Assembly: GCA_041745535.1 (NCBI GenBank)
Contig: JBGTIS010000255.1
Span: 8,338 to 72,337, forward strand
Direction of reading: 5' to 3'
DNA from: JBGTIS01 sp041745535
Lineage (GTDB): Bacteria > Bacteroidota > Bacteroidia > Cytophagales > Cyclobacteriaceae
Length of the DNA: 64,000 bases
Shown: one piece after another, positions 1 to 9,643 of the stretch
How positions within the stretch are numbered: position 1 is the stretch's first letter
How the letters are laid out: each line of letters opens with the position of its first letter
Position numbers and translations under genes: made by a program
The notes under the pieces: model-generated
Told to the model about the DNA's origin: nothing
The model's input: the letters and a program-made list of their open reading frames with translations, nothing else
Database searches by the model: none

Positions 1-546
1 TGCCACCAAAAAATACATAAATAAGATAATGGACAGTTGCCCTAATTCCACGCCAACATTAAAAGCCACTAGTCCTATCGCGAACGCGTTCTTTGGTAAA
101 CCAAAATCGGAGAGCGCGCTGGCAAACCCCATCCCGTGTACCAGTCCAAAAAGAAACACCAAAGCCATACGCCAGGGTTTTACAGTGGTGAAAAAAATAT
201 TCTCGAGTGCCAGCAATACAATAGAGAGCGCGATTAAAGGCTCAATAATATTAGCCGGCGGTTGAATGATGCCGTACATGGCCAGCCCCAAGGTAATGGA
301 ATGCGCCAGGGTAAACATAGAGGCTTGCCAAACAATAGATTTCAGGTTTGTATTTAAAAAGAAAATGCATAGAACAAATAAAATATGGTCTATTCCCATC
401 GGAATAATATGCTCGAAACCTATGATCAGATAATCGAAAAACACTTGCCCATGGTTTACTTTGTCTAAATCATAAGCAATTATATGGGCCCATGCTGAGG
501 TGGTGGTCAATGCGATAATTACCCATAAAGCGAGCGGTTTTTTCAT
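1..546 (-). CDS. HupE/UreJ family membrane protein (3'-truncated by the window edge)
   Basis: The minus strand is open from an ATG at 546 to base 1, giving 182 codons with no stop, so the C-terminus lies outside the window. The product starts with a signal-like segment ending near TSAWAH. It continues with hydrophobic helices carrying the family's conserved pieces: GFEHIIPMGIDHILF, FTLAHSITLGLA, HGMGFASAL and FNVGVELGQL. HupE/UreJ proteins are inner-membrane proteins linked to nickel or cobalt handling in hydrogenase and urease systems. In Bacteroidota this branch (HupE_UreJ_2) has no proven substrate. It lies 45 nt downstream of the TPR lipoprotein gene on the same strand, so the two are probably co-transcribed. 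Family assignment is firm; function is not. Confidence 0.85.
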   Translation of the reverse strand, partial: MKKPLALWVIIALTTTSAWAHIIAYDLDKVNHGQVFFDYLIIGFEHIIPMGIDHILFVLCIFFLNTNLKSIVWQASMFTLAHSITLGLAMYGIIQPPANIIEPLIALSIVLLALENIFFTTVKPWRMALVFLFGLVHGMGFASALSDFGLPKNAFAIGLVAFNVGVELGQLSIILFMYFLVA

Positions 547-591
547 TGAATGGATTTTGATAGATTGAAACGGAACAACCGGCAAACCAAT

Positions 592-1941
592 TTAAACACC
601 GGCATCAGCCAGTAACCCATCAATAAAGGGAGATATTTGTTTTGCCTGGGTCATTAACCGCGAAGCCTTGGCGCTATCGCCTGCTTTCTGATATATCATG
701 CTTGCCTTATACAGTGTATTGGCGTTTTTTACATTGGTAGACAGCATTTTGTCGGCATGGTTTTTTGCTTCCGCGTAATCGCCTTTTAAGTAATAAATCC
801 AGGCAACCAGTTCATTGGCATCAATATTATCGGCGCGCATCTTTAAATCGGTAGTAGCATATTCCAGCGCTTTATCCAATTCATTATTCTTCATATAAGC
901 CATAGCCAGTTCTCGCGAACCATTGTGTTTGATTTTGGCATTTTCAGGTTCTTCCTCCCTGGCTTCTTCAAGCAGCGTTACTATATCGTCGCGAATTTCT
1001 TTTGCTTTTGCCTTATCACCTTCAAGTTCGTACAGATCGGCCAATAAATCAATAAAAGCGGTTTCACCCATTGTTCTGATCGCGGATTCAGTATGGGCAA
1101 TGGCCGCTTTATAATTACTCCTCGCTTTTTCTACTTTTGCCAAACCAATATTGGCATAAGGGTAACCAGGTCGGTTCTCCAGGGCTATTTTGAACACCTG
1201 TTCGGCTTTGTCAACCTCGCCTGTTTGCAATAAGAGATCACCTAAATTCACCCTGGCCCATTCGGTATCTTCCATACCCGGGTAACCAGCTTCTACTGCC
1301 ATATTCATGGCTTTGATGGCGCCCTGATTGTCGCCGTTGATCTGGCGCAGGTAAGAAGCTCTGGAGTAGGAGCGGAGATCCGGTCGAATGGTTAACATTT
1401 TATCGCACATTTTTACAGCCTCACTGTAGTTTCCTAATTCAACGTTGGCATCTACCAGGGCACCGTAAATACCCGCATGATAATCGTACATGGCTACCGC
1501 TTTTTTGGCTACCGCCAGGGCATCTTTAAACTGATGCATATTCAGCATAACCACCGATTGATAATCTAATGCCTGGAATTTCAAACTTTTATCTGCCGAC
1601 TTACTTTGTTCAATTTTTTCAAGCACTTCTATGGCCGCATTATTATAATAAGAAGTATTACCGGTAATCCGGCCTTCCATAATGTAAACCGAAGCCAAAT
1701 CCAGATAAGGTTTTAAATCGTTTGGGTTTTTCTTAAGGGTGCTTATGGCCTTTTGGTAGGTGTTCTGAATATGCTGGTATTCAGTTTCGGGGCCTAATTT
1801 CGTTTCGCGATCCAATAAACTGGGAACCTGAATGCCGTCTTCAACTGTTGTGGTTTGTTTTTGCGACGAATCACAGGAAGATATATAAAAGGTTAGAGAA
1901 AAAACAATAAGAAGCAGGTAAGTGGGTAGTGTTTTTTTCAT
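592..1941 (-). CDS. TPR-repeat lipoprotein
   Basis: This 449-residue protein begins with a lipoprotein signal peptide (hydrophobic residues 8-20, Cys at 23 in YISSC). It should therefore be lipidated and sit in the cell envelope. The rest is a chain of tetratricopeptide-like helical repeats, for example around residues 55-110, 190-290 and 360-440, with the alternating small and aromatic residues typical of TPRs. TPRs bind other proteins; there is no catalytic motif. The HupE/UreJ gene follows 45 nt downstream, and TPR proteins next to HupE-type genes suggest a shared envelope function, which is inference. Specific partners cannot be read from the sequence. Confidence 0.85.
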   Translation of the reverse strand: MKKTLPTYLLLIVFSLTFYISSCDSSQKQTTTVEDGIQVPSLLDRETKLGPETEYQHIQNTYQKAISTLKKNPNDLKPYLDLASVYIMEGRITGNTSYYNNAAIEVLEKIEQSKSADKSLKFQALDYQSVVMLNMHQFKDALAVAKKAVAMYDYHAGIYGALVDANVELGNYSEAVKMCDKMLTIRPDLRSYSRASYLRQINGDNQGAIKAMNMAVEAGYPGMEDTEWARVNLGDLLLQTGEVDKAEQVFKIALENRPGYPYANIGLAKVEKARSNYKAAIAHTESAIRTMGETAFIDLLADLYELEGDKAKAKEIRDDIVTLLEEAREEEPENAKIKHNGSRELAMAYMKNNELDKALEYATTDLKMRADNIDANELVAWIYYLKGDYAEAKNHADKMLSTNVKNANTLYKASMIYQKAGDSAKASRLMTQAKQISPFIDGLLADAGV

Positions 1942-2268
1942 TGGTTTGGTATGGCTAGTTTGTTTAGCAACTACGAATAATTTAGGTCAATCGGATTTAT
2001 AAAGCATTGATTTTTTACAGATTTATTGGCTTAAAATTAGAGAAACGTAAAGGGAGACGCGCCAGATAAATACTCGAATTAAGTGCTTCGCCCAATTTTG
2101 CCAATCTTTTTATTGATTAAATTTAGCGTTTTTCAGGATAATAAGTTGGAATAATACCATAAAGTTTGGTTTTATAATTGTACCTTAAAAAAAGGTATCA
2201 CTTTATATTTCTATGTAATTTAGAATGTATTTCTTTAGTTTTGTACTCTACCATATTTTTTTCAACTG
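1942..2268. promoter_or_regulatory. Divergent intergenic region (TPR gene / ftsK)
   Basis: These 327 AT-rich bases separate two divergent genes and hold no credible ORF. TAGTTTTG at 2236-2243 fits the Bacteroidota -7 motif TAnnTTTG and is placed to serve ftsK, with a short leader and no clear Shine-Dalgarno sequence. No good -33 TTTG is seen, so the promoter call is weak. Confidence 0.3.
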
Positions 2269-4683
2269 ATGTCGACCAATACCTACAAAAAGAAAGTAAA
2301 GCAGAATACGAAGCAAAAAAAAAAGCGATTCAGCTTTAATTTTTTGAAAGACAGAAGATTTCACTTAGTATTTGGGTTTTTTTTAATAGCGGCTTCCCTT
2401 TATCTGCTGATTGCTTTTATTTCTTATTTGTTTACCGGTAAAGCCGACCAGAGTTTGATGGAGCCATTTATGGAAGGCAATTTAAAAACATCGGGGCTTG
2501 AAGCAGAAAACTGGTTAGGACTTTTTGGTGCTTTTTCGTCGCATTATTTTATTTTTAACTGGTTTGGTATTGCCTCTTTTTTAATACCTCCGCTGCTATT
2601 TATGATCGGCTATAAAGCTGTGTTTCGCAAAGAAATTTTGCCTACCCATAGGGTATTTATTTTTGTTACATTTTTTCTGTTCTGGATAAGCCTGCTGTTT
2701 GGCTATCTGGTGATCAGAACTGAACAAACGAGTGAATTTGGATTTATTGGGGGTGGTATCGGGTATGAGCTTGCCATAATTTCTGAAAGTCTGATCGGGT
2801 GGGGCACACTCCTGCTGCTCATTTTTACTTTTCTGGCTTTTATTATTATTTTCTTCAACATTACCTCTCTGTTCACACACAAAACTGCTGACAATCCGGT
2901 TTCTCATCAGTCTGATTTTTCTAATACCCAATCAGACGAAACCGATTCTTATTCTGACAACATGTCCACAGTTGCCCTGGATTATGATTTGGCTGACGAA
3001 AATGATGGGGTAAGCAGGCCATCGTTGTTAGCAAACAACATTGAACTTGAGGTAGAAGAGTCTGATAACCGTAAATCAGAAAAAACAAATACAGAAAACG
3101 ATGAGGCGGCCGGACAATTATCATTAGAAGTTACGGAACAAAACACTGAGGAAAAAATCGCGGATCGGGTTGAGAATTACGATCCTACTTTGGATTTACC
3201 TTCTTATCGGTATCCGGAACCGGGTTTACTCGATATCCTATCGAACAATAGGGTGCATGTATCCAAAGAAGAACTGGAAGCCAATAAAGATAAGATTGTT
3301 GAAACGCTAATTAATTTCAAAATCGGGATTTCCACTATCAAAGCTACCATTGGTCCTACGGTAACTTTATATGAGATTGTACCTGAGGCAGGGATCAAAA
3401 TTTCCAAAATTAAAAACCTGGAAGATGATATCGCTTTGAATCTGGCAGCGCTGGGTATTCGTATTATCGCGCCCATGCCTGGCAAAGGCACCATTGGGAT
3501 TGAAGTACCCAATAAAAACCGTGAAATTGTGAGTATGCATTCGGTAATGACTACCGAAAAGTTTATGAAAAGCAACAAAGAGTTGCCCATTATTTTGGGG
3601 AAAACGGTTTCCAATGAGTTATATGTAACCGACCTGGCGCAAATGCCGCACCTGCTGATGGCCGGTGCCACCGGGCAGGGTAAATCGGTAGGCCTGAATG
3701 TAATTCTAACCTCTCTCATTTATAAGAAGCATCCATCACAGCTTAAATTTGTGCTGGTAGACCCAAAGATGGTGGAGCTTTCCTTATTCAAAAAGCTGGA
3801 AAGGCATTTTCTGGCCAAACTGCCCGATACCGACGAAGCCATTATCACTGATACCCGAAAAGTAATCCATACCCTCAACTCATTGTGTATAGAAATGGAC
3901 AGCCGTTATGATCTGCTGAAAGACGGGGGCTGTAGAAATTTAAAAGAGTACAATAATAAGTTTGTAAAAAGGAAATTAAATCCTGAAGAAGGCCACCGGT
4001 TTCTGCCCTATATTATTCTGGTAATTGATGAACTGGCCGACCTGATGATGACGGCAGGAAAAGAAGTAGAATTGCCCATTGCCAGACTGGCACAAAAGGC
4101 AAGGGCGATCGGTATCCATTTGGTGGTAGCCACGCAGCGCCCTTCGGTGAATGTAATAACTGGTATCATAAAAGCAAATTTTCCGGCCCGTTGGTCGTTT
4201 CGTGTTACCTCAAAAGTGGACTCCCGCACCATTCTGGATACAGGTGGCGCTGAACAATTAGTGGGTATGGGTGATACACTCTTATCCATGGGTTCAGATC
4301 TGATCCGCTTGCAGTGCCCATTTGTTGATACCCACGAAGTAGAAAACGTTTGTGAATTTGTAGGGTCGCAACGAGGTTACGAATCAGCTTATCCGTTACC
4401 GGAGTTTTTAGATGATGACAGCGATCAGGGAATTGGAGAGGTGGATATGAAAAACCTGGACCCTATGTTTGAAGAAGCCTGCCGGATTATTGTAATGAAC
4501 CAGCAGGGAAGCACTTCACTGCTTCAGCGCAAGCTGAAAATAGGATATAACCGGGCCGGACGATTGATAGATCAGTTAGAGGCAATTGGGATTGTGGGGC
4601 CATTTGAGGGAAGTAAAGCCAGGGAAGTATTGGTTACCGATGAGCAAAGTTTGGAACAGTTATTGAAAGATATCACGAGGTAA
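2269..4683 (+). CDS. ftsK: DNA translocase FtsK/SpoIIIE
   Basis: FtsK pumps DNA at the division septum and helps resolve chromosome dimers. The 804 residues show a lysine-rich N-terminus, about four membrane helices (roughly 30-205), an acidic linker (about 210-310), then the motor. The Walker A motif GATGQGKS is at residues 466-473 and Walker B (VIDELADL) has D587-E588. The ATQRPSVNVITGIIKANFPAR segment is split by the usual FtsK spacing and is typical of the family. The last ~65 residues (QGSTSLLQRKLKIGYNRA) form the gamma winged helix that reads KOPS sites. Length is normal for Bacteroidota. lolA follows after 29 nt, a pairing common in this phylum. Confidence 0.97.
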   Translation: MSTNTYKKKVKQNTKQKKKRFSFNFLKDRRFHLVFGFFLIAASLYLLIAFISYLFTGKADQSLMEPFMEGNLKTSGLEAENWLGLFGAFSSHYFIFNWFGIASFLIPPLLFMIGYKAVFRKEILPTHRVFIFVTFFLFWISLLFGYLVIRTEQTSEFGFIGGGIGYELAIISESLIGWGTLLLLIFTFLAFIIIFFNITSLFTHKTADNPVSHQSDFSNTQSDETDSYSDNMSTVALDYDLADENDGVSRPSLLANNIELEVEESDNRKSEKTNTENDEAAGQLSLEVTEQNTEEKIADRVENYDPTLDLPSYRYPEPGLLDILSNNRVHVSKEELEANKDKIVETLINFKIGISTIKATIGPTVTLYEIVPEAGIKISKIKNLEDDIALNLAALGIRIIAPMPGKGTIGIEVPNKNREIVSMHSVMTTEKFMKSNKELPIILGKTVSNELYVTDLAQMPHLLMAGATGQGKSVGLNVILTSLIYKKHPSQLKFVLVDPKMVELSLFKKLERHFLAKLPDTDEAIITDTRKVIHTLNSLCIEMDSRYDLLKDGGCRNLKEYNNKFVKRKLNPEEGHRFLPYIILVIDELADLMMTAGKEVELPIARLAQKARAIGIHLVVATQRPSVNVITGIIKANFPARWSFRVTSKVDSRTILDTGGAEQLVGMGDTLLSMGSDLIRLQCPFVDTHEVENVCEFVGSQRGYESAYPLPEFLDDDSDQGIGEVDMKNLDPMFEEACRIIVMNQQGSTSLLQRKLKIGYNRAGRLIDQLEAIGIVGPFEGSKAREVLVTDEQSLEQLLKDITR

Positions 4684-4712
4684 TAAAACTACTTAAAACT
4701 ATTAATTAATTT

Positions 4713-5378
4713 ATGAAAAAATTTTATAATGTAACTGCCAAAAGCTTTATTTTATTAACCTTCATCTTAGGGTTTGAAGCTTTTTCTTTTGCTCAACAAG
4801 ACCCTAAAGCGTTGGAAGTGTTAGACGCTATGAGCAAAAACTATCAGGAAATTGGGGCATTCAAATCCGACTTTACCTATACCATGGAGAATCCGGCAGA
4901 ATCTATCAGTGAAGATTTTAGTGGAGAAATCATCGTGAGTGACGACAAATTTCGTCTGAAAATGGGCGGACAGGAAATTATTAATAATGGCAAAACTGTA
5001 TGGACTTATCTGGAAGATGCCAATGAGGTAAACATTGATAATTATAATCCGGATGAAGGTGATATTTCTCCTTCAGAAATTTTTGATGCCTATAAACGAG
5101 GATTTAAATATGCTTATCTGGGTGAAGAGAAATTAGACGGTACGGTATATGATGTGGTGGATCTCACTCCTGAAAATACCGACAATCAGTTTTATAAGAT
5201 AAAGCTTCATATCGACAGGGCTAATAAGACCCTTAAAACGTGGAAAATTTTCTCAAAAGACGGCACACACTATACCTATACCATAACCAATTTTGATCCG
5301 GATACCAAAGTAAACGATTCCTTATTTACCTTCGATACTACTCAACACAAAGGTGTGGAGGTAGTGGATCTTCGCTAA
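4713..5378 (+). CDS. lolA: Outer-membrane lipoprotein carrier protein LolA family
   Basis: The 221-residue product has a cleavable signal peptide (about residues 1-27, ending FSFA before QQ), so it is periplasmic. The body fits the LolA/LolB fold: an early FKSDFTYTMENP strand region, GGQEIINNGKTVWTYLED, and DGTYD-like repeats of beta strands. LolA carries outer-membrane lipoproteins from the LolCDE exporter across the periplasm. It lies 29 nt after ftsK and is followed by a strong terminator at 5418, so ftsK-lolA probably forms a two-gene operon. Confidence 0.88.
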   Translation: MKKFYNVTAKSFILLTFILGFEAFSFAQQDPKALEVLDAMSKNYQEIGAFKSDFTYTMENPAESISEDFSGEIIVSDDKFRLKMGGQEIINNGKTVWTYLEDANEVNIDNYNPDEGDISPSEIFDAYKRGFKYAYLGEEKLDGTVYDVVDLTPENTDNQFYKIKLHIDRANKTLKTWKIFSKDGTHYTYTITNFDPDTKVNDSLFTFDTTQHKGVEVVDLR

Positions 5379-5417
5379 AAAACTTTTTGTTTTTCAAAAA
5401 AGCAATAAATATACATG

Positions 5418-5452
5418 AAAACGGATGATGAAATATGATCCGTTTTTTTTTT
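5418..5452 (+). terminator. Rho-independent terminator after lolA
   Basis: AAAACGGAT (5418-5426) pairs with ATCCGTTTT (5438-5446), with an 11-nt loop, and is followed by a run of T. It lies 40 nt after the lolA stop. Confidence 0.85.
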
Positions 5453-5867
5453 GATTTTATTTAAGAAGTAGCCAAACTAACTCTATATTTGAAAAGTTTT
5501 TGTAATTTTTATGCAAAAATTTAAATTATCAAACATTCAACTGTTGCCAGAATAATTGGTGATTTTGTTTGAATAATACACTATAATTTAGAGGCTGTTT
5601 AAATTTTACCTATTACCATATAAGATTTTTTTGGAATCCGATCAGGACGAATTTTTCGCAAGTTAATTTTAGATAAATATCTCCAGTTATCTTTTTAAAA
5701 TATATGGAGACACTAAAACCTGTTGGAACCCAAACCAGCTCTATTTTACATGTAAAAGTAAAATTAAAACAATTTCTTACTATAAAATTTACTTTAAAAA
5801 CCGCCAATAGTTTCTGGTTGAGTATAACTGAAAGATAGCGCAATTACGTTTTTAGAAATCACTATTG
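5453..5867. other. AT-rich intergenic region
   Basis: About 415 bases lie between the lolA terminator and the flippase gene. A 76-codon minus-strand ORF (5613-5843) has no recognisable family, and its composition resembles random AT-rich sequence. I see no RNA gene or repeat here. The flippase promoter must lie inside it but no convincing TTTG/TAnnTTTG pair was found. Confidence 0.4.
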
Positions 5868-7190
5868 ATGAAAAACCAGATTTTGCCCAAGAAATTAAGT
5901 GGAAACGCAATGAATATTACGGCTACATTTTTTCTTCAGGTTGGCCGGGTAGCCCTTAATTTTGGCTTGAATATTTTGCTGACTAACTTTTTAGGAATAG
6001 AGGCCTTTGGGATATATTCATATGCTATTTCCTGGGTTACTTTTCTCAGTATTTTGGTAATAGCCGGGATGGACAAACTATTGACCCGCGAAATATCTAT
6101 TGCCTTTGCGGAAAGAAATTACAGCCTATTCAAGGGGCTGTTAATCTGGACTCTGCGCATTACCATTGTGTCTTCCTTGGCTACTATTTTTGTAGCCTTT
6201 GTGGTTATTACCCTGATGAATAACGACTGGCAAGCCCAGTTACCCTATTACGCGGCCTTTTTTATTTTACCTTTTGTGGTATTTAATAGGTTACGAGATT
6301 CTGTATTACAGGGTGTAAAGCATTCTGCCTTAGGAAACCTTCCTGAAAACTTCATACAACCCATTATATTTATTGTTGTAGTTTTAATTTTCCATTTTGC
6401 TGTAGAAGACAATTTCGGTTCATTAACAGCATTGTTAATGCATCTGGGTTCTGTGGTTATTGCCTTTATGGCAGGAACCTATTTCATGAACCAGAAGCTA
6501 CCTTTTGCATTTAAAGAAATAGCGGCTAACATAGATGGAACCCATTGGAAAAAGAGTATCATTCCTCTGGCTTTTATCAGTGCCATGTATGACCTGAATG
6601 CCAGAGCCGATGCCATTTTGCTGGGTATGCTCGATACTACCGATGCCGTGGGAATTTATAACGTTACCATCCGCCTAGCTACCCTTTTGTTGTTTGTATT
6701 AACCGCAGTGAATAAAACAGTCGCGGCCGATTTCTCTAAGCTGTTCAAACAGGGTAATTTTGAGAAATTGCAGGCATTGGCAACTAAAAGCTCTCGCGTA
6801 ATTACGCTTTTCTCAATTCCTGTTTTACTGGTGCTGATTGTAGGTGGCAGGTATCTATTGTCTTTTTTTGGCGAAGAATTTATGGAGGGTTACGAAGCAT
6901 TGGTACTGCTGAGTATCGGCCAGTTTTTTAACGCCATTGTAGGCTCTGTAGGAATTTTGTTAATGATGACTGGCAACGAAAAAATAGCAGCCCGTAATGT
7001 TGGTATTTCCGCTTTGGTCAATGTAGTATTAAACTGTATTTTAATACCCCTTTATAGTATAAATGGAGCAGCAATTGCTACCATGATTAGTACCATTTTA
7101 CTGAATTATCTTCAAATGGTAGCAGTTTCAAAACGGCTTCGGATTGATTCAACCCCGCTGGGTAGAAATTTAAAGAAAAATGACAATTAA
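5868..7190 (+). CDS. Polysaccharide biosynthesis / flippase (Wzx-like, MOP superfamily)
   Basis: The product has about 440 residues and 12-14 predicted membrane helices. Its N-terminal pattern (GRVALNFGLNILLTNFLGIEAFGIYSYAISW) is typical of the RfbX/Wzx family, which flips lipid-linked oligosaccharides across the inner membrane. The open frame begins with a TTG at 5865, but the adjacent ATG at 5868 is the better start. The gene overlaps the following sulfotransferase by 11 nt, so the two are translated from one transcript. That context suggests export of a sulfated or otherwise decorated surface glycan. The substrate cannot be deduced. Confidence 0.88.
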   Translation: MKNQILPKKLSGNAMNITATFFLQVGRVALNFGLNILLTNFLGIEAFGIYSYAISWVTFLSILVIAGMDKLLTREISIAFAERNYSLFKGLLIWTLRITIVSSLATIFVAFVVITLMNNDWQAQLPYYAAFFILPFVVFNRLRDSVLQGVKHSALGNLPENFIQPIIFIVVVLIFHFAVEDNFGSLTALLMHLGSVVIAFMAGTYFMNQKLPFAFKEIAANIDGTHWKKSIIPLAFISAMYDLNARADAILLGMLDTTDAVGIYNVTIRLATLLLFVLTAVNKTVAADFSKLFKQGNFEKLQALATKSSRVITLFSIPVLLVLIVGGRYLLSFFGEEFMEGYEALVLLSIGQFFNAIVGSVGILLMMTGNEKIAARNVGISALVNVVLNCILIPLYSINGAAIATMISTILLNYLQMVAVSKRLRIDSTPLGRNLKKNDN

Positions 7191-8091
7191 AAAACCAAAT
7201 TTCCTTGTACTTGGATCACCTAAATGTGGTACTACCTCTTTGCAGAATTATTTTGAGCAACATCCGGATGTGTATGTGCCACTTGTAAAAGAAGCAAATT
7301 ATTTTGCTTTTGATATTCATAAACGAAAAGTCAAAACAGAAAGCGAGTATTTTTCTTTGTTTAATGATGCCAAAGGCGAAAGCGCCATTGGAGAAGTTTC
7401 CATCTGGTACCTGTATTCTCAAGTAGCTGCACTAAAAATAAAAGAAAGCCTGGGAAATGAGGTGAAATTAATCGCCATGATCAGAAATCCTATTCAGGCT
7501 GCTTATTCCATGCACGGACAATGGGTTTTTGTAGGTGAAGAAGATATTGAAAACTTTGAGGAAGCCCTGCATGCCGAACAGGCCAGAAAACGAGTAGCCA
7601 GTTCAAAAAGGAAAGGTGCTGAGTTTTTTATGTATTCTGAAATCTATAAATATACTGAACAACTGAAGCGATATTTTGACCTCTTTGGCCGCGATCATAT
7701 TCATATTATTGTGCATGACGATTTAAAAAAAGATACCCCTGCGACCTTTCAGAAAGCATTACAATTTTTAGAAGTTAAACAGCCCGATTTTGATTTAAAT
7801 TTTAAGGTTGTAAATCCTCATAAAAAGGTGAAAAATAAATATCTCCGGGACCTTTACCTTAAAAATATCCATGGAGTGCGTACTATGGCCAAAGCCATGA
7901 TTCCCAATGACAAATTCAGAAGAAAACTGGGAATATCGTTAGCTGGTAAAGTCAAAAATCTTTATACTGACTATCAGGAAAAAGAAAAGATTACGCCGAA
8001 TGCTTACCAGAAACTGGTAGAAATTTACAAACCGGAAGTGGAAGATCTTAGTAAGTTGTTAGACAGGGATTTTACGTATTGGTTAAAATAA
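7180..8091 (+). CDS. Sulfotransferase family protein
   Basis: The 303-residue cytoplasmic protein starts with LVLGSPKCGTTSLQNYF, the 5'-phosphosulfate-binding loop of PAPS-dependent sulfotransferases. The 3'-phosphate-binding segment is IAMIRNPIQAAYSMHGQ near residue 104. Such enzymes move sulfate from PAPS to a sugar or other acceptor; close homologues act on carbohydrates (Sulfotransfer_1, heparan/NodH-like). Its 11-nt overlap with the flippase gene points to sulfation of an exported glycan, which is inference. A bidirectional terminator follows 3 nt after the stop. Confidence 0.88.
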   Translation: MTIKKPNFLVLGSPKCGTTSLQNYFEQHPDVYVPLVKEANYFAFDIHKRKVKTESEYFSLFNDAKGESAIGEVSIWYLYSQVAALKIKESLGNEVKLIAMIRNPIQAAYSMHGQWVFVGEEDIENFEEALHAEQARKRVASSKRKGAEFFMYSEIYKYTEQLKRYFDLFGRDHIHIIVHDDLKKDTPATFQKALQFLEVKQPDFDLNFKVVNPHKKVKNKYLRDLYLKNIHGVRTMAKAMIPNDKFRRKLGISLAGKVKNLYTDYQEKEKITPNAYQKLVEIYKPEVEDLSKLLDRDFTYWLK

Positions 8092-8093
8092 AA

Positions 8094-8123
8094 AAAACCT
8101 TCCCGTTAGTGCAGGAAGGTTTT
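8094..8123. terminator. Bidirectional terminator between sulfotransferase and exbD
   Basis: AAAACCTTCC (8094-8103) pairs perfectly with GGAAGGTTTT (8114-8123) across a 10-nt loop. Both sides carry A/T runs, so it can stop transcription of both convergent operons. Confidence 0.85.
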
Positions 8124-8164
8124 ATTAAGGTTGATAGAATATTTCATTTAATAGAACCGACCCT

Positions 8165-8635
8165 TTAGAGGTTATCCATCTCCGATTCTTTTAAAGAGGT
8201 GTAAAGCACTTTAAGCGCGTTAGCGTCTCTTAACCCCTGTTGTACATCAGAAACAATACCCATTTTAGCCTCAGTATCTACTTTCATGGCCATGGTGATC
8301 TGATCTCTTTCTGCTTCTGATAGCTTATCTTTTTCCTGATTCACAAACTGAATCACATCATCAGGTTGAATGAGTACGTCGTTTACCTGAATCCTGGGTT
8401 CAGTACCGTATTTATTGGTATCTTTTGGTTTACCAATATAAATATAACTCACCAGCGTTTTCTTTTGCATTTTCCGTAATTGTTCCGCTTTTGGAATATT
8501 TTGTTCTACCAGCAAATCGTTTTCACGCATAACGGTAGTTACCATAAAAAAGAACAAAAGCATGAAAATAATATCGGGCAAAGCAGAAGTAGGTATTTCC
8601 TGACTGGTCGAGGTTTTTTTCTTAAACTTTGACAT
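8165..8635 (-). CDS. exbD: ExbD/TolR family biopolymer transport protein (second copy)
   Basis: The 156-residue protein has a short basic cytoplasmic start, one membrane helix (ALPDIIFMLLFFFMVTTVM) with the critical Asp at its start, and a periplasmic domain. ExbD pairs with ExbB to form a proton-driven motor that powers TonB or Tol systems. The gene starts 1 nt after the stop of the upstream exbD and is the last gene of the exbB operon. The two ExbD proteins differ in length and periplasmic sequence (156 against 209 residues). They may form a mixed dimer or serve different partners. Confidence 0.92.
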   Translation of the reverse strand: MSKFKKKTSTSQEIPTSALPDIIFMLLFFFMVTTVMRENDLLVEQNIPKAEQLRKMQKKTLVSYIYIGKPKDTNKYGTEPRIQVNDVLIQPDDVIQFVNQEKDKLSEAERDQITMAMKVDTEAKMGIVSDVQQGLRDANALKVLYTSLKESEMDNL

Positions 8636-8636
8636 A

Positions 8637-9266
8637 TCAATTACCTCCTATTTTGGTGGGTTCCGCGATAGAAATATTCATCGGGATAAACTTCTTCAGT
8701 TCGTTATACTTTTCACGCAAAGTGGGCTCCATTTCTTCACGAACCTTATCAACAGAAACTCCTAATTGCTTGGCATAAATTTCGTAAAACGCCCCCTGTA
8801 GTTCATCCAGTACATTAATGTACTTTTCGTAACTGGTACCCCGGTCCGTCTTAAATGAAATAACCGCAGGTTTAGTGGGAAACTCTGATGAATTAGGGTC
8901 ATGCTTAGACATCGCTTTCAGTTCCGGCACTAAGGTGTTGAAAAATGCCTGAGCTTCTGCATTAGGGTTACCAAAATTCAGGATAAACTCCATCGCCTCA
9001 TTTTTCAAGGTAGAGATGTCGTCTAACCTTTCATCTTCCACCGCCATATTATCTGCTGAGTTTATGGCTACTTTAAAGATGTTTCTTTCATTAAACTTTA
9101 CATCTGGCGGCGGCTCATTCGGATCCGGCTTCGGTGGAAGGCTTATGGCCAATCCTTTGTCCGAAGCAATGGTTGTTGTCATCAAAAAGAAAATCAACAA
9201 CAGAAATGCAATGTCGGCCATTGAGCCAGCATTCACTTCGTTTTTTGCTCTTCTACTTCTTGCCAT
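8637..9266 (-). CDS. exbD: ExbD/TolR family biopolymer transport protein (first copy)
   Basis: This 209-residue ExbD has the start MARSRRAKNEVNAGSMADIAF, with the proton-path Asp in the single membrane helix (ADIAFLLLIFFLMTTTIAS). The periplasmic domain of about 170 residues is longer than in the downstream copy, with an extended segment around residues 75-150. It lies 7 nt after the small membrane protein and 1 nt before the second exbD. Bacteroidota commonly carry such double exbD operons that energise TonB-dependent outer-membrane transport. Confidence 0.92.
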   Translation of the reverse strand: MARSRRAKNEVNAGSMADIAFLLLIFFLMTTTIASDKGLAISLPPKPDPNEPPPDVKFNERNIFKVAINSADNMAVEDERLDDISTLKNEAMEFILNFGNPNAEAQAFFNTLVPELKAMSKHDPNSSEFPTKPAVISFKTDRGTSYEKYINVLDELQGAFYEIYAKQLGVSVDKVREEMEPTLREKYNELKKFIPMNISIAEPTKIGGN

Positions 9267-9273
9267 TAATTTG

Positions 9274-9603
9274 TTATTTAAAAATTTTACTAACTTCTGT
9301 AAAAAGAATTCCTAAAAGCGCCATACCCACTAAAATGTACATAGTGATAAGCGCGCCGCCTACTATTTTCGAGGAAGTTTCAGTTACGTCAAAAGACGCG
9401 TAATTGGGCTTTACTTCGCTGCCCGATAAAGACCAGGCCAAAAAGAAAATGGCCACAATCCCTACAATACCCACTCCGGATTTTATTAAAGTTTTTGGTT
9501 GACTTAACGAACCGATTAATGGTAAAACAATAGCGGCTAATGTGGCAATTCCTAACAATACATAGGAGGCCGGCAATAAATAATTAACAATAATATTTTC
9601 CAT
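9274..9603 (-). CDS. Small three-helix membrane protein of the exbBD operon
   Basis: The 109-residue product has three predicted membrane helices at about residues 8-30, 38-60 and 82-104, and no enzymatic motif. Between helices 2 and 3 lies a short polar loop (SGSEVKPNYASFDVTETSS). It sits between exbB and the two exbD genes, 40 nt after exbB and 7 nt before exbD. Its conserved placement suggests an accessory part of the ExbBD motor. I know of no assigned function. It resembles conserved hypothetical proteins of Bacteroidota exbBD operons. Confidence 0.8.
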   Translation of the reverse strand: MENIIVNYLLPASYVLLGIATLAAIVLPLIGSLSQPKTLIKSGVGIVGIVAIFFLAWSLSGSEVKPNYASFDVTETSSKIVGGALITMYILVGMALLGILFTEVSKIFK

Positions 9604-9643
9604 AAATGTTTGATTACCTTAAGTTAGAATAAATATTTTCCAA

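Noticed and set aside
5613..5843. 76-codon minus ORF between lolA and the flippase
   Set aside because: No family resemblance, AT-rich random-looking sequence, no start context.
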